From positions 17,740 to 81,739 of the forward strand of contig CAJUFJ010000004.1 in NCBI GenBank assembly GCA_910585815.1: a stretch of DNA of 64,000 nucleotides. The letters run 5' to 3'. The notes beneath the pieces were generated by a model that saw nothing but the letters and a program-made list of their open reading frames with translations, had not been told where the DNA came from and ran no database searches. The position numbers were made by a program, and so were the translations under genes. Source of the DNA: an uncultured Oscillospiraceae bacterium. GTDB taxonomy: Bacteria; Bacillota; Clostridia; Oscillospirales; Oscillospiraceae. Shown in pieces: positions 57,691-64,000 of this stretch (the stretch's first letter is position 1; every line of letters begins with the position of its first letter).

Positions 57691-58122
57691 TTAACGAATG
57701 ATTGGGACACAAAACTCACATAAATGCTCCGCGATTTTTTGGGAAGAATAGCGTTCAATGATCGGTTTTGTATTGTCTATGGACAAGGTGAGCTGCCCAA
57801 TATTTTTCCAAAAGGATGATACGCCCTGTTGTGTATGCTGAACTTCAAAGACAGCGTATGTTCCGTCGTCGATGCTGCGGGTGGGCAGGGGAATGGCCGC
57901 ATGTGCAGGGACGATCAGGCCGACATCATATCTTAATTGTTCTGCCGGTGTGATAGTCGGGTCATCCAGCGGAATACCTAATATGGTGCTTTTCTCGTGA
58001 AGCAGGCCGTGCTGCGCTAAAAAGGCCTTCAAATTCTCCATTAGCTGACGATTTTCGGGCCCGTATGCCCCAGTGCGGCGCATATAAGCTATGGTAATGC
58101 CCTGAAATGTCTCGATTTTCAA
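57691..58122 (-). CDS. GyrI-like small-molecule-binding domain protein
   Basis: The 143-residue protein resembles the GyrI/AraC effector-binding fold: KIETFQGITIAYMRRTGAYG at the N-terminus, RYDVGLIVP in the middle, DGTYAVFEVQHTQQ and the C-terminal PIIERYSSQKIAEHLCEFCVPI (quoted in part). Such stand-alone domains bind drugs or protect gyrase. The TTG at 58122 follows GGAGG with 9-nt spacing and gives the standard N-terminus; longer in-frame starts lack a site. AT-richer than neighbours. Confidence 0.75.
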   Translation of the reverse strand: MKIETFQGITIAYMRRTGAYGPENRQLMENLKAFLAQHGLLHEKSTILGIPLDDPTITPAEQLRYDVGLIVPAHAAIPLPTRSIDDGTYAVFEVQHTQQGVSSFWKNIGQLTLSIDNTKPIIERYSSQKIAEHLCEFCVPIIR

Positions 58123-58217
58123 AATGAATTGCCTCCAAATTATATTTAATTTTCTGTCCAGATAAGTTGATAATACAGGCAATTAAAATGAATTTCAAGC
58201 ATTTTTTTAAATAAAAC

Positions 58218-58242
58218 AGGCCCACCCCAATGGGGCGGGCCT
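58218..58242 (-). terminator. pfp terminator
   Basis: On the minus strand AGGCCCGCCCCA pairs with TGGGGTGGGCCT and is followed by GTTTTATTT. Confidence 0.88.
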
Positions 58243-58254
58243 TCAGCGTTTTTC

Positions 58255-59496
58255 TTACTTGGCCAGAACCTTCTTCAGGCGGGCGAAACGGGGCAGGGCG
58301 TTCTCGGTGGGGGCCTTGGCGTCGCCCTGGATCAGGGGCAGGGCATAGTCGATGAAGGCCTGGGTGACGCCGTTCTGCTCGGCGTTGATCCACTCCAGGG
58401 GGACCTTCTTCTCGAAGTTGGCCACCTCGGACAGGTTAAACAGCTTGGTCTGGCAGACGTACTTGCCGCCCTCGCGGGAGCACTCGAAGCCCACCATCTT
58501 GTCGGTCTCGCCGGCCACGGCGGCCTCTACGGCGGTTTTGCCGGCCAGGAAGGACTCGTCAATGTCGGTGCGGGAGGCGACGTGCGCGCCGCAGCGCTGG
58601 AGCAGGGACAGCTCGATGCCCCGGACCTTGGCGCCGGTCTTCTCCTTGGCCACGCTGGCCAGCAGGGCCGCCAGGCCGCCCAGCTGAGCGTGGCCGAAGC
58701 CGTCGGTAGCGGAGGTCTTGGCCTCGGAGACGAAGGAGCCGTCGGCGTAGTGGATGCCCTCGGAGACGGCTACAATGCAGTTGCCGTTGGCCTTATAGAT
58801 GCGCTCCACGTCGGAGAGGAACTTGTCCATGTCGAAATTCACCTCGGGGAGGTAGACCAGGTCGGGGGCGCAGCCCACGACCCCCGCCAGGGCGGCGGCT
58901 CCGGCCAGCCAGCCGGCGTGACGGCCCATGATCTCGATGATGGTCACCATGCCGGTGTCATACACCCGGGCGTCCTTATACACCTCGGCGCAGGAGGTGG
59001 CGATATACTTGGCGGCGGAGGCGAAGCCGGGGCAGTGGTCGGTGCCGAACAGGTCGTTGTCGATGGTCTTGGGCACGCCCATGATGCGGCACTCGTAGCC
59101 CACCTTCTGCATATATTTGGAAATTTTGTTGCAGGTGTCCATGGAGTCGTTGCCGCCGTTGTAGAAGAAGTAGCGCACGTCGTACTTTTGGAAAATCTCC
59201 AGGATGCGCTTGTAGTCGGTGTCGTCGGCGTCGGGGTCGGCGATCTTGTAGCGGCAGGAGCCCAGCTCGGAGGAGGGGGTATTGAGCAGCAGCTCCAGCT
59301 CCTTGGCGTCCTCCTGGCCCATGTCATACAGCTTGTCATTCAGCACGCCCTTGATGCCGTGGGCCGCGCCGTAGACGGCAGTGATGTCAGGGCAGTCCAG
59401 GGCGGTGCGGATCACGCCGTAGGCGCTGGCGTTGATAACGGAAGTGGGGCCGCCGGACTGACCGATAATCAGGGCGCCCTTTAATGTGTTGCTCAT
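58255..59496 (-). CDS. pfp: Pyrophosphate-type 6-phosphofructokinase
   Basis: This glycolytic enzyme phosphorylates fructose 6-phosphate using PPi (reversible). The 413-residue protein has GQSGGPTSVINASAYG, FFYNGGNDSMDTCNKI, GVPKTIDNDLFGTDHCPGF (the PKTIDND motif of PPi enzymes, with Lys), IIEIMGRHAGWLAG and HVASRTDIDESFLAG. The Asp in GGNDSMD, instead of the Gly of ATP-PFK, supports PPi use. GGAGG precedes ATG 59496. It has its own promoter and terminator. Confidence 0.9.
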   Translation of the reverse strand: MSNTLKGALIIGQSGGPTSVINASAYGVIRTALDCPDITAVYGAAHGIKGVLNDKLYDMGQEDAKELELLLNTPSSELGSCRYKIADPDADDTDYKRILEIFQKYDVRYFFYNGGNDSMDTCNKISKYMQKVGYECRIMGVPKTIDNDLFGTDHCPGFASAAKYIATSCAEVYKDARVYDTGMVTIIEIMGRHAGWLAGAAALAGVVGCAPDLVYLPEVNFDMDKFLSDVERIYKANGNCIVAVSEGIHYADGSFVSEAKTSATDGFGHAQLGGLAALLASVAKEKTGAKVRGIELSLLQRCGAHVASRTDIDESFLAGKTAVEAAVAGETDKMVGFECSREGGKYVCQTKLFNLSEVANFEKKVPLEWINAEQNGVTQAFIDYALPLIQGDAKAPTENALPRFARLKKVLAK

Positions 59497-59555
59497 GTTG
59501 TTTACCTCCAAATTCAAAATATCCTTTGTGGGATGGTGATAACCGAAACAGGAAT

Positions 59556-59584
59556 ATTATAACAAAGATTCCCGCTGTTGTAAA
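59556..59584 (-). promoter_or_regulatory. pfp promoter
   Basis: TTTACA (59584-59579) and TATAAT (59561-59556) on the minus strand, 17 bp apart. Confidence 0.85.
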
Positions 59585-59607
59585 CGGGAAGAATAGCCGA
59601 CCTTGGC

Positions 59608-59636
59608 TTGCATTTTAGCGCTGATAATGGTAAAAT
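59608..59636 (+). promoter_or_regulatory. Promoter of the 133-residue gene
   Basis: TTGCAT (59608-59613) and TAAAAT (59631-59636), 17 bp apart. The -10 region ATAATGGTAAAATCAGA is shared with the promoter at 61885-61913. Confidence 0.7.
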
Positions 59637-59687
59637 CAGAGTAGAAACAGGCGCTGTTTGAAGGGATAATTTGAAAGGATAAATAAT

Positions 59688-60089
59688 ATGAAGAAAAAAT
59701 ATATTATCCTCATCATTTCGTTCTTCGCTGTGACTGCGGGAATCACGGGTGTTTATTTGCTGGCCCGGCCCACCGTATTAGGCAATATGAGCAACCAGTA
59801 TTCAAAGCAGGTCACAACAACTTCTGACATCTCCTTCACAGGAGAAGCAGGCAGCAGAATCAAGTTTGTTTTGCAATCAGATGTTATGAGCGGAATTTTG
59901 GATATGACTCTGTATGATGCGGCTGGTAATGCCGTATATACCTTGGATAACGCAAAAGAGCTGGCGGCCTATTTTACGCTGGAACGTTCTGGGACATATA
60001 CGCTGGTCGCCAGTTGTGACAATTTTGTCGGAACGTATAAAGTTATTGTGTATTTAGACAAAATAAACTCACCAACAGTTTCCAGCTAA
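59688..60089 (+). CDS. Hypothetical secreted or membrane-anchored protein
   Basis: The 133-residue protein has an N-terminal hydrophobic segment (about 5-26) without a clear cleavage site, and a beta-rich outer domain (KFVLQSDVMSGILDMTLYD, GTYTLVASCDNFVGTYKVIVY). The domain looks like a pre-peptidase C-terminal/jelly-roll fold, without firm assignment. GAAAGGA lies before ATG 59688. It is AT-rich compared with the flanking glycolytic genes. Confidence 0.65.
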   Translation: MKKKYIILIISFFAVTAGITGVYLLARPTVLGNMSNQYSKQVTTTSDISFTGEAGSRIKFVLQSDVMSGILDMTLYDAAGNAVYTLDNAKELAAYFTLERSGTYTLVASCDNFVGTYKVIVYLDKINSPTVSS

Positions 60090-60144
60090 CGGAGGGGGCT
60101 TCATCTTTTGGAGACAAAATCCCCTTTGAGCGCAGAAAGCTGTT

Positions 60145-60205
60145 CACAAATCCCACAAAACTCCCGCCTGTCCGGCGGGAGTTTCTTCCCGCTGGGATAC
60201 TGCAA
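60145..60205 (+). repeat. P5 repeat carrying a terminator, copy 1
   Basis: CACAAATCCCACAAAA followed by CTCCCGCC-TGTCC-GGCGGGAG-TTTCTT and CCCGCTGGGAT. The stem with T-tail would end transcription of the 133-residue gene. Copies at 62655 and 62969. Confidence 0.82.
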
Positions 60206-60233
60206 TTGAAAGGAAAAAAGGAGGGACCCGGCT

Positions 60234-61106
60234 ATGGCGCGCTGTATCAGCTGTCGAAGTGACATTATTGATTTTGTTCAGGCGCGGTTTGAGGGCTTTC
60301 AGGCCACCTTGCCCCTGCCAGGCCTGAAACAGGATAACTTCTATCACACCTATGACCCCAAATACAAAGAGCTGAACGGCTCCGTCCACCGCTTTGCGAA
60401 AGAGCGCCCGGAGGGGAGCTTCTGCCATCTGGAGGTCCGCCGGGCCTTTGCCAGGGAGAAAATCTATTTGCAGCTGGGAGGCATTCTGGTCAGCTACATC
60501 AAGTACGACTGGGGCACGGTCCAGTGTACCGGCAAGGTGCTGAACAACAGCCGTTACAGTCAGCTGTCCCAGCTGTCCCCTAGATTTCAGGTGCAGTCCC
60601 CCTGGTTCCTGGCGGATAACGACCGGGACAGCCTGCACGGGGCACTGGGGGAGCTGGGGGAGTGGTATCAGGAGCATCAGGGTGAGATTCAACAGTCCTA
60701 TGACAAGCAGCAGGGCTTTTTGGACCGGGAGTCCCGCCACTTCCGTATTGTCCGGGTCTTCCTGCGGGAGCACATTGGGGAGCTGACAAAAGAGGATGTC
60801 TGGGAGGTATACCGCTGTGTGGACCAGCTAGCGGATGAATATAAGGAGCAATACGGAAACCAGAAACACATTTTCTCCGCCCCCTCCCAAACCGTGTTTT
60901 TTGAAGATTACTGCTATGGCAAGCTGACGCCCGCCCTCAACGCCTGGGTGGAGGAGCTGTCCGCCGCGCTGCAGAAGGGGAAGAAGGGGTATGACGAAGA
61001 ATTTGCCCGAAAATTCACCGTGACCGCCCTGCTGTACTTCTTTCACGACATGCAGAAGGAGAAATGGCCCAATATTTTGGTGGACAAACTCTGGCAGATT
61101 GACTGA
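60234..61106 (+). CDS. Hypothetical protein
   Basis: I do not recognise this 290-residue soluble protein. It starts MARCISCRSDIIDF (two Cys, possibly metal), followed by a mixed region (CHLEVRRAFAREKIYLQLGGILVSY) and a mostly helical C-terminal half rich in Glu, Lys and Tyr. AAGGAGG precedes ATG 60234. It stands alone between P5 copy 1 and a low-GC kinase gene. Confidence 0.68.
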   Translation: MARCISCRSDIIDFVQARFEGFQATLPLPGLKQDNFYHTYDPKYKELNGSVHRFAKERPEGSFCHLEVRRAFAREKIYLQLGGILVSYIKYDWGTVQCTGKVLNNSRYSQLSQLSPRFQVQSPWFLADNDRDSLHGALGELGEWYQEHQGEIQQSYDKQQGFLDRESRHFRIVRVFLREHIGELTKEDVWEVYRCVDQLADEYKEQYGNQKHIFSAPSQTVFFEDYCYGKLTPALNAWVEELSAALQKGKKGYDEEFARKFTVTALLYFFHDMQKEKWPNILVDKLWQID

Positions 61107-61165
61107 CTCCCTTTTTAGAAAAGTGTTGCTGGATATAAACTCTGTCAATTTCACTAATATGTGAA

Positions 61166-61194
61166 TTGAAACAAAGCATTGGTCCTGTTATAAT
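61166..61194 (+). promoter_or_regulatory. Promoter of the low-GC kinase gene
   Basis: TTGAAA (61166-61171) and TATAAT (61189-61194), 17 bp apart. Confidence 0.8.
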
Positions 61195-61235
61195 CAAATC
61201 AATAAATACAAAATACTAATTTGCAGGGAGGAAAC

Positions 61236-61751
61236 ATGGTTATATTGATTGGCGGTGCGTCACATACAGGAAAAACCAATTTTGCACAGCAGCTTCTTGA
61301 AAAATATAAATATCCGTATTTGTCTATAGATCATCTGAAAATGGGCCTCATTCGGAGCGGAAATACAGCGTTAACTCCAATGAGTGATGATTTGGCATTA
61401 ACAAAGTATCTGTGGCCAATTATATGTGAAATCATTAAAACTGCTATTGAAAATGCGCAAAATCTCATTGTTGAAGGGTGTTATATACCATTTGACTGGA
61501 AAAAGAATTTTGATGAAAATTATCTGCGGCAAATCCGATACATATGTTTGATAATGAGCGAACAATACATTCGACTGCATTTTGAGGATATAAAAAATTT
61601 TGCAAGTGTGATTGAGCAAAGACTTGATGATTCGGATTATACAATAGAATCCGCCTTGCAAGATAATGCCCAAATGCTTGAAATGTGCAAAAGGTACCAT
61701 ACAAAATACCTGCTTATTGATGATGAATATCATGTTGATTTAGAATTATGA
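61236..61751 (+). CDS. P-loop kinase-like protein, AT-rich
   Basis: The 171-residue protein has Walker A GGASHTGKTNFA (residues 5-16), YLSIDHLKMGLI, a second acidic strand LIVEGCYIPFDW and C-terminal LLIDDEYHVDLEL. The fold suggests a small-molecule kinase (adenylylsulphate- or 2-phosphoglycerate-kinase-like), substrate unknown. GGGAGG precedes ATG 61236. Its base composition is far more AT-rich than the rest of the window, a strong sign of recent transfer. Confidence 0.75.
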   Translation: MVILIGGASHTGKTNFAQQLLEKYKYPYLSIDHLKMGLIRSGNTALTPMSDDLALTKYLWPIICEIIKTAIENAQNLIVEGCYIPFDWKKNFDENYLRQIRYICLIMSEQYIRLHFEDIKNFASVIEQRLDDSDYTIESALQDNAQMLEMCKRYHTKYLLIDDEYHVDLEL

Positions 61752-61884
61752 ATTATAGGACACAGGATGATTGTTGTGATTCAGTCACCCTGTATTTTAT
61801 ACAATTCATTTGGCATTTTAGCGAAAGATTAAAAAATTGAGCATTAGCAACACTAATCTGAAAAGGGAGTTGACTGACCTCGTC

Positions 61885-61913
61885 TTGATTTTTTCTGTCC
61901 ATAATGGTAAAAT
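61885..61913 (+). promoter_or_regulatory. Promoter of the DUF5714 gene
   Basis: TTGATT (61885-61890) and TAAAAT (61908-61913), 17 bp apart, with the same ATAATGGTAAAATCAGA context as at 59625. Confidence 0.7.
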
Positions 61914-61949
61914 CAGAACAAATTTTAAATTTATGGAGGCTGTTGTCCC

Positions 61950-62702
61950 GTGAAGGAAGAATGTTTGATTTGCGCCGCTCCGTTGGAATATCTGGAACAG
62001 GATACGCTTATGGAGTGCGCGATCTGCCATAGACAGGAGAGCAGCAAGACCAGGTGCGTGCATGGGCATTACATCTGCAATCACTGCCATACCGAGGGGA
62101 TGGACAGCATCATCGGAATATGCCTGGAGGAGAGGTCCAGGGACCCCTTGAAAATTATCGAAACGCTGATGGCGCAGCCGTTCTGCCACATGCACGGGCC
62201 CGAACACCACGTTATGGTGGGGGCCGCGCTCTTGACGGCCTATCGAAACGCGGGCGGCGACATAGAGCTCTCCAGCGCGCTGGTGGAGATGATGAACCGC
62301 GGAAAAAGTGTCCCGGGTGGGGCCTGCGGCTTTTGGGGCGCCTGCGGGGCGGGGATAAGCACAGGCATGTTTGTTTCGATCCTCTCAAAATCCACGCCTC
62401 TTACCCGGGAACCCTTCGGACTGTCCCACCAGATGACCTCGGCCGCGCTTGGCACAATCGGAGCGGTGGGCGGCCCCCGGTGCTGTAAAAGAGACTCGTT
62501 CCTGTCCATTTTAACGGCAATCGACTTTGTTGAGGAACATTTTGGGATAAAAATGGAAAAATCTGAGCCGGTTTGCAATTATTCGGAGCAAAACAATCAG
62601 TGTATTGGAAAACGCTGTCCGTTTTCGCCCCTGAATCCATGCGTTATCCGGTCTCACAAATCCCACAAAACGCCCGCCAGTCCGGCGGAAGCTTTTCAAT
62701 GA
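61950..62702 (+). CDS. DUF5714 domain protein
   Basis: The 250-residue protein has a cysteine-rich N-terminus (CLICAAPLEYLEQDTLMECAIC, then CVHGHYICNHCH) resembling a zinc- or cluster-binding segment, followed by the DUF5714 core (HGPEHHVMVGAALLTAYRNAGG, GGACGFWGACGAGISTG, GGPRCCKRDS). The family is often seen with radical SAM or methyltransferase genes; activity unknown. GTG 61950 is used after GGAGG. The C-terminal ~16 residues are encoded by a P5 repeat, so its natural end may have been altered. Confidence 0.82.
   Translation: MKEECLICAAPLEYLEQDTLMECAICHRQESSKTRCVHGHYICNHCHTEGMDSIIGICLEERSRDPLKIIETLMAQPFCHMHGPEHHVMVGAALLTAYRNAGGDIELSSALVEMMNRGKSVPGGACGFWGACGAGISTGMFVSILSKSTPLTREPFGLSHQMTSAALGTIGAVGGPRCCKRDSFLSILTAIDFVEEHFGIKMEKSEPVCNYSEQNNQCIGKRCPFSPLNPCVIRSHKSHKTPASPAEAFQ
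62655..62690 (+). repeat. P5 repeat, copy 2 (inside the DUF5714 3' end)
   Basis: CACAAATCCCACAAAACGCC followed by a degenerate stem (GCCCGCC-AGTCC-GGCGG). It is translated as SHKSHKTPASPAE at the end of the DUF5714 protein. Confidence 0.8.
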
Positions 62703-62708
62703 ACAGGG

Positions 62709-62737
62709 TTTACACTCGTCGGCCGATCTGCTATAAT
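62709..62737 (+). promoter_or_regulatory. Promoter of the 56-residue gene
   Basis: TTTACA (62709-62714) and TATAAT (62732-62737), 17 bp apart. Confidence 0.8.
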
Positions 62738-62784
62738 ATACTTGACCATCCCGTCAAATCATGCCGATGGAAGGAGAGATAACT

Positions 62785-62955
62785 ATGTCGGATAAAGAAC
62801 TAGTTACGATAACAATCGAGCATTATGGCGACTTGCAGCTGATCAAACAAGCGAACGGAGACCATGAAAATCCGGCCCTTGACTACGTGCTGAAGCTAAC
62901 CATTGCAAAGCTGTCCTCTCTGGGCGTGAATTTTGAGGATATCACGCTGAACTGA
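62785..62955 (+). CDS. Hypothetical 56-residue protein
   Basis: The protein begins MSDKELVTITIEHYGDLQLI and is acidic with an alternating strand-helix pattern. AAGGAG precedes ATG 62785, a consensus promoter lies upstream and a P5 terminator follows, so it is a complete single-gene unit. No family recognised. Confidence 0.7.
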   Translation: MSDKELVTITIEHYGDLQLIKQANGDHENPALDYVLKLTIAKLSSLGVNFEDITLN

Positions 62956-62968
62956 CACTGAATTTCTT

Positions 62969-63023
62969 CACAAATCCCACAAAACTCCTGCCTGTCCGGC
63001 GGGAGTTTTTTCCCGCTGGGATG
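62969..63023 (+). repeat. P5 repeat carrying a terminator, copy 3
   Basis: CACAAATCCCACAAAACTCC, then a CTCC(T)GCC-TGTCC-GGCGGGAG stem with TTTTTT, then CCCGCTGGGAT. It ends the 56-residue gene and abuts the fba promoter. Confidence 0.85.
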
Positions 63024-63051
63024 TTGCAATCTGGGGAAAATGTGGTAAAAT
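63024..63051 (+). promoter_or_regulatory. fba promoter
   Basis: TTGCAA (63024-63029) and TAAAAT (63046-63051), 16 bp apart, with TGTGG before the -10. Confidence 0.7.
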
Positions 63052-63083
63052 AAAAGGGACTTAATTATAAGGAGGTTATTCCC

Positions 63084-64000
63084 ATGCCCCTTGTTACTTC
63101 TACCGAAATGTTCAAGAAGGCCTATAACGGCGGTTACGCCATTGGCGCCTTCAACGTCAACAACATGGAGATCGTCCAGGGCATCACCGAGGCCTGCCGC
63201 GAGGAGAAGGCCCCTGTGATTCTCCAGGTCTCCAAGGGCGCCCGGGCCTATGCCAACCACACCTATCTGGTGAAGCTGGTGGAGTCCGCCGTTATCGAGT
63301 GCCCCGAGATCCCCATCGTGCTCCATCTGGACCACGGCGACAGCTTTGAGACCTGCAAGTCCTGCATCGACGGCGGCTTCACCTCCGTCATGATCGACCT
63401 GTCCTCCAAGTCCTTCGCTGAGAACATCGAGGGCACCAAGAAGGTGGTCGAGTACGCCCACGACCACGGCGTGGTCGTCGAGGCCGAGCTGGGCGCTCTG
63501 GCCGGCGTGGAGGACGAGGTCAACGTCTCCGCCGAGGAGTCCCACTACACCCGCCCCGAGGAGGTGGAGGAGTTCGTCGCCAAGACCGGCTGCGACTCCC
63601 TGGCCATCGCTATCGGCACCAGCCACGGCGCTTACAAGTTCACCGCCGCCCAGTGCACTCGCAACGAGAAGGGCGAGCTGGTCCCGCCCCCCCTGCGCTT
63701 CGACATTCTGGAGGAGGTCGTCAAGCGCCTGCCCGGCTTCCCCATCGTGCTCCACGGCTCCTCCAGCGTGCCCCAGAATTATGTGAAGATGGTCAACGCC
63801 AACGGCGGCAAGATGCCCGACGCCGTGGGCATCCCCGAGGAGCAGCTGCGCAAGGCCGCCGAGAGCGCCGTGTGCAAGATTAACATCGACTCCGACCTGC
63901 GCCTGGCCATGACCGGCACCATCCGCCAGTTCTTCAACGAGCACCCCGACAAGTTCGACCCCCGCGAGTACCTCAAGCCCGCCCGCGCCAACATCAAGGA
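63084..64000 (+). CDS. fba: Class II fructose-bisphosphate aldolase (partial, C-terminus outside window)
   Basis: This zinc enzyme splits fructose 1,6-bisphosphate in glycolysis. The first 305 residues are visible: MPLVTSTEMFKKAYNGGYAI, then VLHLDHGDSFETC with the catalytic Asp and a zinc His, VVEAELGALAGVEDE, AIGTSHGAYKF with a zinc His, and IVLHGSSSVPQ, all characteristic of class II. AAGGAGG precedes ATG 63084. The gene runs off the right edge; most family members end near residue 310-320. Codon use is strongly biased, as in highly expressed genes. Confidence 0.95.
   Translation, partial: MPLVTSTEMFKKAYNGGYAIGAFNVNNMEIVQGITEACREEKAPVILQVSKGARAYANHTYLVKLVESAVIECPEIPIVLHLDHGDSFETCKSCIDGGFTSVMIDLSSKSFAENIEGTKKVVEYAHDHGVVVEAELGALAGVEDEVNVSAEESHYTRPEEVEEFVAKTGCDSLAIAIGTSHGAYKFTAAQCTRNEKGELVPPPLRFDILEEVVKRLPGFPIVLHGSSSVPQNYVKMVNANGGKMPDAVGIPEEQLRKAAESAVCKINIDSDLRLAMTGTIRQFFNEHPDKFDPREYLKPARANIK

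Overview
The window looks like chromosomal DNA from a high-GC, spore-forming Clostridia of the Oscillospiraceae type (Flavonifractor, Intestinimonas, Lawsonibacter or Oscillibacter relatives). The basis is a forespore sigma factor SigG, a pyrophosphate-type phosphofructokinase, IreB, low-GC-style Shine-Dalgarno sites, and many palindromic intergenic repeats of a kind common in that group. The genus is an inference from gene content, not from a search. No tRNA, rRNA or CRISPR array was seen.

Layout. 1-3820: the end of an iron or phosphonate-type ABC importer operon on the minus strand (binding lipoprotein, fused permease, ATPase). 4018-5043: a serine site-specific recombinase, then a pair of inverted repeats enclosing a promoter that points away from the next operon. 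5044-16833: one tightly packed exopolysaccharide (EPS) operon with a priming transferase, metallophosphoesterase, two Wzz-like proteins (one fused to a degenerate GGDEF domain), Wzy, an Alg14/Alg13-type pair, three further glycosyltransferases and Wzx. 17031-19462: a chemoreceptor overlapping an FMN-binding lipoprotein. 19767-26999: YitT-like protein, RNase P RNA, ddl-murF, a DUF559 endonuclease-like gene and mtnA. 27068-37949: mostly housekeeping genes (ABC-F, prfA, HAD phosphatase, Sua5, coaE, M18 aminopeptidase). 37986-40050: ECF sigma, its likely anti-sigma, and an Xre membrane regulator. 40328-49732: TepA, BrnT/BrnA, UppP, FtsK, an MFS carrier, IreB, DUF523 and a RelB/RelE pair. 49866-57414: sigG, a TPP-riboswitch-controlled thiT, ZIP and PiT transporters, dinB and a radical SAM protein. 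57691-64000: two glycolytic genes (pfp and fba) flanking an AT-richer accessory patch.

Five palindromic repeat families recur. P1 (CTCCCTC/GAGGGAG arms) is at 24832, 43114, 53291 and 54512. P2 (arms of CCTTTTGAAAGG type with GGATTGC) is at 30188 and 57428. P3 (short TGTAGGGGCG...CGCCCCTACA units and relatives) is at many loci. P4 (about 150-180 bp, starting near TGTAGGGCAAGGGC) is at 19518, 42000 and 48861. P5 (CACAAATCCCACAAAA plus a terminator stem) is at 60145, 62655 and 62969. Some copies sit in frame inside ABC-F and FtsK coding sequence, or supply the last codons or stop codons of genes.

The most interesting candidate system is the 4124-5043 region. A small serine recombinase, inverted repeats and an outward-facing promoter lie directly before an EPS operon, which resembles phase-variable capsule switches such as Mpi-controlled promoters of Bacteroides. 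The operon it would control also contains a Wzz-degenerate GGDEF fusion.
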